Part shown: positions 56,231 to 64,000 of the stretch, piece after piece
How positions within the stretch are numbered: the stretch's first letter is position 1
Layout: each line of letters starts with the position of its first letter
Origin: Pinus tabuliformis
Taxonomy: Eukaryota > Streptophyta > Pinopsida > Pinales > Pinaceae
DNA: 64,000 nt
Reading direction: 5' to 3'
Assembly: GCA_031772625.1 (NCBI GenBank)
Contig: CM062818.1
Location: forward strand, 1,682,926,167-1,682,990,166
Translations under genes and position numbers: made by a program
The notes under the pieces: model-generated
The model's input: only the letters and a program-made list of their open reading frames with translations
What the model was told of the DNA's origin: nothing
The model's database searches: none

Positions 56231-57754
56231 AATATGTTGAAGCCCCGAAAATCGGGTCTACAACAAGGGGGATACCCACCCGGTCCGGACCTTGGTTAGC
56301 AGCTCCTTTTCCGTTTGGTATAGTGGGTCCGACTAGGGATATGGGACTAGTTTCCCAATATATGTATGTGTGTTGAGAATTGATATTTCTTAATTAATGA
56401 TTCCTAAGTAAAATGCTTTCTTTATTCTAAATCTAATCTATCAACATGCAATTGTAATCTAATAAACAGAAATATATAATTCTAAACTAACCTGGGATGT
56501 AATCTTTCCTTTATGCGATCTAAAATGATTTCAAATGATAGTTGGTAATAAAGATCATTCAACTGCTATGAGAAAAGAATTCAATAAAGATAAACCATTT
56601 CATATAAAAATTTAGATGAAACACTTGTGAAAAACATATCGCATAGTAAGCTATTCATATACTAGGCATAAATAAATAGCTATCACCGTACAAAAGTGCC
56701 AAATGATAACTCAAGCATTTAAGCATTCATATATAGATAATTAAATATGAATATCACCATAACACAAGCAGAAACAGTTAAGAGATAAAAGTACCATTTA
56801 TAACTAGTTCTACTCATGAGCTCCAGTAATAATGATCTATTTCTTCTTAATCCAACATCCACTAAGAGCACAGAAGTGTAACATCAATAGTAGATATTAA
56901 ACACAGATATCAATAAATCTTGTTCCATTCATTCATCAAAACCTCCTCGGAGGGTGCAAAAGTGCATGTTCTGAGGACAAGTTTTTGATAAATTTCTGGA
57001 CCCTTTTGTAAATGCATGAGAAGGGTTTAAATACTACTAACTAATTCTAAAAATAATTATTACAAAAATGTAGGATGCGGTTTAATGACCATCCTCATTT
57101 CAGGCAAAAATAAAGCAAAACTAAAACTAAAACTGAATCTAAAACTAAAACTACTAACTAACTATTTATGTATCTGCTCCTTGAAGTCACAAGCATTCAA
57201 CATTTGCTTGAGGAGAGTTCGCTGGCCGACTTTCGATTTTAGCTGTCCTGCGAAAATGGAATCGGTAAGAGTTGGTGCCATCTTCTCGGCAGAATTGATG
57301 ACACATTTGAGATTCATGCACTGGCTGTGTGGTTTTACCAAGTACACCCAGTAAGAATCCCAATTCAACTTGGTTAACTTTTGGATTGATTCTGCCTTTT
57401 CTTGAGCCTTATGTCCTCAACTTGTTTGTAGACGCTGCACATTTAGTAGATATCTACATATTGCTTGGTGATATACCTGATAAATATTACTGGTTTTGAG
57501 TTCCAATTTTACTTTCCGTCTTTAGCGCTTTTTCCCTACAAATTCCCATGCTTACAGGTGACTGAGCAATTTGAGGCTTTCCATCTTGAGGGGTTTTGCC
57601 TGGCGATGCCTCCGTTTCTTGATCCGGGCTTCCTTGATGCGATTTTCGCCTCTTGCGCGTTTTGTTAGAGGATATAAAGCTTAAATTTTGTAGAAAGAAT
57701 GGTTTTATACGTTCTTGGTTCTGAGCTTTGATTTCTTTATACGTGATATCAACA

Positions 57755-58150
57755 TTATTTAGTACTCTTTTTAACCATGTCTGTATACGGGAGAATTTTG
57801 GGTCTTGCCGCTATCCTATGCAAGAATGAACATGTTAGATCTGTAATTGATGCCTCAGAAGACCCATGTGAGCCTGCAGTGGCTGTTACCTCCATTACCT
57901 TGGGATCTTCTTCCTCAAGTAAACTATACATGCCTTCCCAAGTAGTGATACCGACATCTTTGTTGCAGGTGGTGTCTGCGTACAAGGGAGTCATCTCTTT
58001 ATCTTCAGTACTGAGAGCTTTACCCTTATTTCCCATAATATCTTGAACTCTGCTCTGTATACTTCTTAGTTCTTCGCTCCTGCAGTTTACAAATGAGGTG
58101 AGAACGATGATAAGAAAAGGTGACGGGAAAGCTTTAAATGCGAAAAACAT
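57755..58150 (-). CDS. 131-codon reading frame inside the right Tat LTR
   Basis: This is the partner of the frame at 48101-48496, open over the same length. It differs at about ten residues (for example GNKGKA for GKKGKV and YADTT for YENTT). Most nucleotide differences change the residue, so no constraint since insertion is visible. The 89-codon opposite frame (57777-58046) is also open. The product is unknown. Confidence 0.35.
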   Translation of the reverse strand: MFFAFKAFPSPFLIIVLTSFVNCRSEELRSIQSRVQDIMGNKGKALSTEDKEMTPLYADTTCNKDVGITTWEGMYSLLEEEDPKVMEVTATAGSHGSSEASITDLTCSFLHRIAARPKILPYTDMVKKSTK

Positions 58151-58327
58151 ATAAAAGATATCACCTTACGTGAACTGGCTCCTTGAGAAGATCAAACCAT
58201 ATTTCATTAATGATTGCCAACTAACTCGTTAATTAACATAAATGCGCATAAGCAGGCCTCGGTTTATGGAAAAACTTTCTCAAACAATGGGCCGTGCAGA
58301 TCTGCGATAAGGCGATTTTGTGATTTG

Positions 58328-58385
58328 CTTCGCAGTATCGTAGATCGCAGTGTCGCAGATCGCAATATTGCAATATCGCAGTTCC
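58328..58385. repeat. ATCGCA-type array in the right Tat LTR
   Basis: Variants of AGATCGCAATATCGCA recur over about 60 bp. The left LTR has only a short form at about 48678-48700 (CGCAATATCGCAATATCGCA). This accounts for much of the length difference between the LTRs apart from the solo LTR. Confidence 0.75.
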
Positions 58386-58812
58386 CTTACGTGCGGCAAG
58401 CATCTGTTAATGTGTTTTCTGCAAAATGCAATTTGCGAGATGCGCCATCGCATATCGGCGTTTTAAGGCACTTCAACGCAGGTGAGGTTTAAGGCATGCG
58501 ATGCGATGAGGTTTTATCAATGTGTGATTTCGCATCGCAATTTCGCATTTTTAGAATTCCGCTTGTGAGAATGTATCCTTTACCCTTTTTGCGATGCGAC
58601 GTGTTTAAGGAGTGATTTTATTCTTAACCTACCATAAAACTTAAGTCTTTTTAGATGTTTGAGGGTATTCTCCTAAGTTTATGATAGTAAGTTTTATTGA
58701 AAAAGGAAATACAGGCATTAATCGATTTTTTTAAATTTTTGAATAAGGGTCCCCACTTATTTAGTATTAGTGATAACACTAAATAAGAAGGGGGTTGTTG
58801 CTCGCCACAACA

Positions 58813-60390
58813 GGTCCCTAAATTTGCAATCAATAGAATCAGGTAAGATTTTTTCATTTTTTTGTGGGCGGGGAAGAAAGATCAAGTTGAATTTCACTTG
58901 GCGAAGTGGGAGATGTTGTCTCAACCTAAATCCTATGGAGGATGGGGCTTTAAGAACCTTCACTAGTTCGACTCGACAATGGCAATGAAAATTTTGTGGC
59001 AAGTGATCACCGATACAGGTATTTAGAGCTCAATAATCACTGACAAATACTTGAAAGATTGACCCTTTCAAAATGGCTTTGGATGGATCAATCCTCAACC
59101 TACAAAAGAGGATCGAATATTTGGAAAGGTTTGGTAATTATTATGCCTTGGATAAAAGGATGGTTGGTGTGGGATATTGATGATGGTAATAACATCAAGC
59201 TAGGAGTGGAACCATTCATTGGAGGAACATCTTTTCTTCATATTGTCACAAGATCTTATTAATCAAATTAATGCAGATGGCATAACAATGCTTAATCACA
59301 CATTTATGCTAGGCTCCAAAGTCAACTTCAATGGCAGATGTAAGACTTCAACGAATATGGGTGTGCAGGGTAATCTAGCAAAGGAGTGGGAGGGCTTCAT
59401 CCTAAAATTGTCCCAAGGTGGTCTCATTCCTAATGATAGTAAGGATGCCATTGTTTGGAAAAAGAATCTAGCAACAGGTCAAATTTCACCCAATCTAGCC
59501 TATGCAATGATCACACCAAAAAACATTGTCCCATAGGTGAAATGGTAGAGTCATAAAATCTAGAGTTGGGACATTCCTCAAAAAATTAAATGTTTTACTT
59601 CCTTGGTGTTGGAAAACATGATTCTAATGTGGGACAACCTATCTCGTCGTGGGTTCATGGGGCCTAATGCTTGTGTTCTATGTAAGCGAGGTCCAGAAAC
59701 AAATGAACATCTATTTTTCCAATGTGATTTCGTTGTTACTCTGTGGTAGGAAGTCCTTGTGAGCCTCAACTTTCGACTTTCAGGTCCATTGAGTTACTTG
59801 GAGACAAAAATCTCTTGGTGAGACTAAAATATGTGGAATCATAAATCCCTTCCATTTTATGTGGCTTGGGAAATCCAGAAAACGCGTAACAAATTGATCT
59901 TTGAAAACCGCCCTATCAACATCCACGAGATCTTGCCCTAGATTCTCGGTTTTTTCCATGACTATTTGAGATAGAAAAAACCTACAACACAACGCCTTAT
60001 TGCTTCTCCCTTGGCTTTTTCTGTGTATAACTCTGGATTCTTTGATGGAGCACAACAAAATGGAGTCTTCGATGGAGGAGCTATTATAAATCTCTATGGA
60101 AATACCGCATTGCATATTTATATGAACATGTGGATGGGTTCCAATACAAAAGCAAATATAATTTCTTGGTGGGCCCTTGGCCATTGGTTCCATTAAGGTG
60201 GTTTCACTTCATGTTCAAGGAGACTCTCAGTGTGTGGTAGGGTGGATTAAAGGGAGCTATCAACTTAAAGTTACTGATATTTTTTGCAGGAAGGAGAGAA
60301 TTAAATTCTTGAAAGAACACTTTCAACATCTCTCTTTCCAACATGTTCGTAAAGAGCTGATTTGTAGGGCAAATGCTTTATCCAAAACTT
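58813..60390 (+). pseudogene. LINE A ORF2: connection, zinc region and RNase H
   Basis: After the Tat element the LINE A frame resumes: FHLAKWEMLSQPK with SYGGWGFKNL (about 58885-58955), then SLRW/VWDIDDGNNIKLG in shifted frames, PQKIKCFTSLVLENMILMWD and the zf-RVT motif CVLCKRGPETNEHLFFQC (about 59671-59725). RNase H follows with SGFFDGAQQN (60032), NTKANIISWWAL (60150) and GDSQCVVGWIKG (60214-60250), and ends near LICRANALSKT at 60392. Many stops and frameshifts are present. Confidence 0.85.
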
Positions 60391-60739
60391 AAAAGAGGCC
60401 TACTGGAAGATGAAGATTTAATCATTGTGGAAAAACTCTAGGACAACCAACTTCAGTGGAGAGGGTGCCTTCTGGCCCCTCCTAACCATTAGCTTCTACC
60501 TCTCCAATTTTCTTAGTCATTTTTGCTTATATGTATAGATATTAGTGGTCTAGTCTTTTGACTTTTCTTTTTGTGAGTCAATGTTTGTGTCCTTGAGGCT
60601 GTTTATGTATTGCCTATAATTTTTTTGGATTTGGATACCTCAGTAATTAAAGTCCCTGTAGTATCTAATCCTTATAGAGTTTAGGAATAGTTGGTGTTTA
60701 GTTTTGGGTACATTTTTTGTTTCTCCTGGGTTAAATGTC
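60391..60739 (+). other. LINE A 3' UTR remnant
   Basis: T-rich non-coding DNA between the RNase H end and the start of LINE C. No A tail is clearly preserved. Confidence 0.4.
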
Positions 60740-60779
60740 TATTTATGCTCCTTATCACAGTTCCCAACTAGTTGTTGAA

Positions 60780-61320
60780 GATGTAAGAGTTCATCTCAAT
60801 GACGATACTTCTTTTCTTTATTAGAAAGAATGATCTCTTCCTTTCCTGGAAAATATTTCTAGGGCCATCAACTCTACTTTTATTGCATTGATCCCCAAAT
60901 TTTTGGTGCCAGATTCGTTTGCGGATTTCCTTCCTGTCTCTCTTTGTAATACACTCTATAAGCTCATCTCCAAGATTATTGCTATGTGCATAAATAATAC
61001 TTTAGCCAGGTGCATTTAAGAGGCTTAATTTGGGTTCCTGGAGAATCAATTGATTTAAGACGCTGTGGCGATTGCACAAGAATGTATCCGTACCATCAAG
61101 GTAAAGAAAAAACCAATTATGTTAATGGAACTGGATTTGATCAAGGCATATGATTTCGTTGATTGGGATTTCTTAAGATTGGTCTTACATAAAATTTGCT
61201 TGTATGTGATGAATATTGCTTGGATCATGGCTTGTGTTACTCTAGTTAATTATGAAATTCTTATTAATGGTGCTCCATCTAATTTTTTCATTGCTTCCCA
61301 CGACCTTTGTTGAGGGTATT
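60780..61320 (+). pseudogene. LINE C RT, first part
   Basis: The translation gives AINSTFIALIPKF, VSLCNTLYKLISKIIA and IMLMELDLIKAYDFVDWDFL. It continues ACVTLVNYEILINGAPSNFF and then a decayed G-L-R-Q-G motif (SHDLC, stop, GY). The 82-codon part 61065-61313 is open. Stops at 61018 and around 61048-61055 break the rest. Confidence 0.82.
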
Positions 61321-61782
61321 TGTTTGGTCAATTTAGTGTGTCCTAAATTGCTATATAAATTGTCAATCTGGGAGTCGTAAATTGCTGAAGTGAAGTGCAC
61401 TATATATGCAAAACAACCGATTTCTTACTTCTTTGTCGTTTTTGATTTTTGGTTTGTTTTTGGGTTTATCTTTTGTTGATTCCCTAATGTGAGATGGCAA
61501 TTCTAAAAGTCAAGTATGGATATAAGTGTTCAAGGCAATGGTGACCTTTAAAATAATTTCCAAACTTCAAAGTTTTCAAAAAGGTTTTCAAACTTGCAAT
61601 GATGAAATCAATTACTAAGAGAAAATAAAAATGCACCTAAATTCTAATTAAACCAAATAGTGAGCTAGTGACTATGAAACCCAGTATCCTTGCTGCTGTA
61701 TAAAAAGAAAACTGAACTCAAAGCAATTCAAAAACTGTAAGCAAAGTAAACTAAATCATATTACATCAACTCATATTCTGAC

Positions 61783-62080
61783 CCCTCACCATTCGACTCG
61801 CTCTGGCTATAGGAGGTAATCATAAACAAATTGAGTAATATGATATCTAAATTGCATAAAATGAAACTAAGATCAAACTACACATTCATACTTCAATCCC
61901 TCACCATTCGACTCGCTCTGGCTATAGGAGGTAACTGAAAATGACATGAGTAATCTAATCACTAACTTGCAGAAAAACAAACTAATATCAAACTACGCAT
62001 ACTCCAATCCCTCACCATTCGACTCGCTCTGGCTATAGGAGGTAACTGAAAATGACATGAGTAGTCTAATATCGATCTTG
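61783..62080. repeat. three tandem repeats of 111-115 bp
   Basis: The block CCCTCACCATTCGACTCGCT, with CTGGCTATAGGAGGTAA after it, starts at 61783, 61898 and 62009. The following GTAACTGAAAATGACATGAG is shared by copies two and three. The core is nearly identical in all three, whereas the spacers drift. Confidence 0.9.
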
Positions 62081-62610
62081 CAGAAAAGTAAATGAACAAA
62101 ACAAAACTGAAAGAAAAAACAGTGCTGGAATTAGAACTAAGAAAATAAATCAGCAGAAGGACAAGATAATTTCATGTCATTAGTCATTAAAAGCTATGTG
62201 CAATTGCCCGGGCTGTCTATTAGAACCTGAAAGAAAAACACTGATCAGTTAACAATCATTAGAAAGCATAAAAGAAACTATGGACAACAACTAACATGAA
62301 TACCATAAATAGTGTAATATATACAAGCAAATGATTATGGCATCAGTAACATAAAGGAAGAAAGCATGAAACTATACAGTAATTACAGAACCTTGGTGTA
62401 CAGGGGCCCTCTGCAACCTCGGTCAATCAGCAATCAGTCACAAATTGAACTTAAAAACACTGTCTTCTCATGTATTAAAATGCAGTCATAACATAAGTAT
62501 TAAGTCACGGCACAGTGGGTTCGTAAAACAGTCAAAATTACATACAAAAAAGCTAGCTAATATGCGTATGATAACGTGTTATTTATAACTGAGGATGATA
62601 CAACTACTTC

Positions 62611-63009
62611 CTAAAATCTTCGTTGATAAACAGACACGTGAATAACCACATCCGGAAATCTAGCAATATGGTAGCCGTGACAATTAAATCCAAGGAGGGT
62701 GGCTGTTAGATTTGGTTCACGGAGCAGTCCACAGGTGTTAGCACGCCTCCTGAGATTGAGGAATTTGCCACGCAAGTCTTCACGTGGTGAAAAACAGAGT
62801 TCTGATACCGTAAAACTCTTAGGTTGACCACCGCTTTGACTGTCCTTGACCATGGCCTTTTGTGAGGGATTCGACTGAACCAAGGGGACACGTTCCATGT
62901 CCACATCATTTGCAGCTCGCCCATGTGGCTGGATTCTCCAGTAGACACCTGTAACATAGACTTCAACAAAAAGGCTGTGGAAAGTTGAGCTGGCTGCAGA
63001 AAGTGACAA
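62611..63009 (-). CDS. 132-codon ORF of unknown function in the insertion
   Basis: An uninterrupted minus-strand frame (MSLSAASSTFHSLFVEVYVT to VVIHVSVYQRRF). The composition is protein-like, with SFTVSELCFSPREDLRGKFL and ANTCGLLREPNLTATLLGF. I recognise no domain. GC is higher here than in the flanks, which could mean a captured host exon. A second frame (62706-62969, minus) is also open, so chance cannot be excluded. Confidence 0.3.
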   Translation of the reverse strand: MSLSAASSTFHSLFVEVYVTGVYWRIQPHGRAANDVDMERVPLVQSNPSQKAMVKDSQSGGQPKSFTVSELCFSPREDLRGKFLNLRRRANTCGLLREPNLTATLLGFNCHGYHIARFPDVVIHVSVYQRRF

Positions 63010-63164
63010 GATTCCGCAGCTGACTGAGCAAAAAATCTAGATCAAACAGCAGTCACAAGACATAGTTAGGAAACCATTTTATATGATCTTTTTAAATTAA
63101 TATGCAATGATTTGACAACTTGGTGGTTCAGGTAACTGGAGAAAAAGGCTAAAAAGGTGTATAG

Positions 63165-64000
63165 GGAAGATGCAAGTTTGGGACTCAACAATATTCTTTA
63201 TCCCCTCTATTATTTTTACTAATCATTGATGGTTTGAGCAAGACAATTTCTAAGGCACTCACATTGGGTTTATTGTGTGGTTTTTCGATTACTTGTAATA
63301 TATCAATCACTCAAATTATATTTGTGGATGATGTACTACTTATGGGAGTGATATCTATTCTGGGATGGACCTATTTGCATTAGATTTGTATCCTCATTTG
63401 GTGAGGCATCAAGTCTTTTCATGAATACAATAAAATAAACATTAATTGTTGCCTCCCGAGATGACCCATCCGTCATGCATATTTCTAACATCTTTGGGAT
63501 AAATGTTGCACCATTAGACAAAGGTTTCAAGTATTTCTGTTTTTTTCTAAAGCTTAATAAATATGGAATTAAGGATTGAAATTGATTAATGGAAAAATAT
63601 CGAGCGAAGGGTGTCTCCGTGGTCACATAAATGACTTACTTTGGGGGGTTGGCTGACTCTTGTTCAATCAGTCCTACAAAGTATTTATGTATACTGCATG
63701 CACCTCTACATTTTGCCAAAGGCTATTATCAACAAGATCAATTCAATTATTTCTAATTTTATTGAGGCAGGTTCAAGGGGCCCACCAAAATTTCATCTTG
63801 CTCGCTTGGAAAGCATCTCCAAAAGGGAGGAGGATGGAGGTTGAGGTATTTTAAATATTGAATATTTTGGTTGGGCTTTATTGATAAAGAACGTTTAGCA
63901 TGCTCTCAATGGTTATGGTATTTGGCAGAGTATTATAGTTGCAAAATATTTAAAAATATTGTCTCTGTGGGCATTGATTCAGATTGGGGTCGTGGTTTAA
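63165..64000 (+). pseudogene. LINE C RT, second part, to the window end
   Basis: It resumes with YSLSPLLFLLIIDGLSKTIS and the catalytic IIFVDDVLLMG (about 63322-63355), so both Asp remain. After a poorly matching stretch come LVQSVLQSI, YCMHLYILPKAIINKINSII, GSRGPPKFHLARLESISKRE and WALLIKN in two frames, the thumb/connection region of plant LINEs. Stops such as the one at 63842 show decay. Confidence 0.85.

Larger units (their letters stand above)
45470..58812 (-). mobile_element. Ty3/gypsy Tat-type element with archaeal-type RNase H upstream of RT
   Basis: LTRs at 45470-49117 (with an inserted solo LTR) and 56235-58812 bracket Gag, protease, archaeal-type RNase H, RT, native RNase H and integrase, all on the minus strand. 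The RT start (NLGTDTKPQNINLG, VFAWNYDEL) and the extra RNase H point to the Tat group. Ten differences in the first 150 bp of the two LTRs, mostly transitions, indicate an old insertion. The pol is broken by one stop and two frame changes but is otherwise the best-preserved coding DNA in the window. It lies in the RT/thumb of LINE A. Confidence 0.93.
56235..58812 (-). repeat. 5' LTR of the Tat element (right, 2578 bp)
   Basis: On the plus strand it starts TGTTGAAGCCCCG and ends CGCCACAACA. It holds the empty ACGTG site (57741-57745) of the solo LTR, a TATA-like TATTTAAACC at about 57024-57034, an expanded ATCGCA array at about 58328-58385, and the 131-codon frame at 57755-58150. Confidence 0.93.
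19000..60690 (+). mobile_element. LINE A, oldest element of the nest, in three pieces
   Basis: ORF2 reads collinearly through 19138-20910, 44761-45469 and 58813-60390: endonuclease, RT first half, RT second half, thumb/connection, zinc region and RNase H. The first gap is LINE B with its own insertion and the second is the Tat element. Each break occurs in mid-domain and resumes at the next residues, and each inserted element has its own target duplications. The 5' limit (about 19000, possibly a frayed ORF1 tail) and 3' limit (about 60690) are approximate. Confidence 0.85.
61321..63164. mobile_element. unclassified 1.8-kb insertion in LINE C
   Basis: This block interrupts LINE C RT near the R-Q-G-x-S-L-S-P motif. 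Both sides retain part of that motif, so a short target duplication of about 10 bp is possible, but the sequences have drifted. I found no convincing terminal repeats. It contains three tandem repeats and a 132-codon minus ORF. On the minus strand ACGGTATCAGAACTC (about 62800) faintly resembles a copia primer site, but no LTR pair is visible. Confidence 0.5.
60740..64000 (+). mobile_element. LINE C, 5'-truncated, interrupted, running off the window
   Basis: RT coding (60780-61312) is continued at about 63165-64000 on the other side of a 1.8-kb insertion. The first RT motifs and the endonuclease are missing on the left, as in 5'-truncated LINE copies. The right end lies outside the window. Confidence 0.8.

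Noticed and set aside
57085..57354. ORF with a Lys-Leu repeat
   Set aside because: It arises from the CTAAAA-rich tract in the Tat LTR.
62795..62815. Copia-like primer site on the minus strand in the LINE C insertion
   Set aside because: Only about ten bases match and no LTR pair flanks it.
63336..63626. Minus-strand 96-codon ORF
   Set aside because: It lies antisense to recognisable LINE C RT coding.

Overview
The window reads as plant nuclear DNA from a repeat-rich, probably large genome. Every recognisable protein segment belongs to a plant-type retrotransposon: Ty1/copia of Tork/Tnt1-like and SIRE-like types, Ty3/gypsy of Tat type with an extra archaeal-type RNase H, and L1-type LINEs with a CCHC ORF1, a zf-RVT region and a C-terminal RNase H. 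I cannot place the species; a gymnosperm is only a guess. I found no intact host gene, rRNA, tRNA or CRISPR. Most 'genes' are relics with stop codons and frameshifts, often of C-to-T type.

Layout. 1-2882: 3' part of a decayed copia element with its 3' LTR. 2883-7637: mostly unassigned, with an LTR-like block, a CpG-rich block and faint exon-like signals. 7638-13893: a complete non-autonomous copia element with TTATT target duplications; its long LTRs carry a 9-bp CCGGAA-type minisatellite downstream of a TATA box, and its 3' internal region is built of tandem repeats. 13899-18090: unassigned flank, a LINE RNase H relic, AT-rich DNA, two (TA)n tracts and a 589-bp foldback (MITE-like) element. 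18090-18800: a LINE linker/RT relic.

19000-60690 is one nest. An old LINE (LINE A) is split into three collinear pieces (19138-20910, 44761-45469, 58813-60390). LINE B (20919-44760) sits in its RT domain and is itself split by a SIRE-like array, LTR-internal-LTR-internal-LTR (26258-42595, minus strand, one ATTAA target duplication). Further on, a Tat element (45470-58812, minus strand) also sits in LINE A; one of its LTRs contains an 1103-bp solo LTR of another family. 60740-64000: a third LINE (LINE C), interrupted by a 1.8-kb segment with three tandem repeats and a 132-codon reading frame.

How the parts work together. Each autonomous element once encoded its own cycle: Gag packages RNA, protease matures the polyprotein, RT/RNase H copies it and integrase inserts it; LINEs use endonuclease plus RT. 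The best-preserved machinery is the Tat pol (883 open codons, YLDD intact). Its native RNase H has lost most catalytic acids, while a separate intact archaeal-type RNase H lies between protease and RT. Other notable points are the triple-LTR SIRE array, the CCGGAA-array LTRs, an extra reading frame at the 3' end of LINE B and a reading frame inside the Tat LTR.
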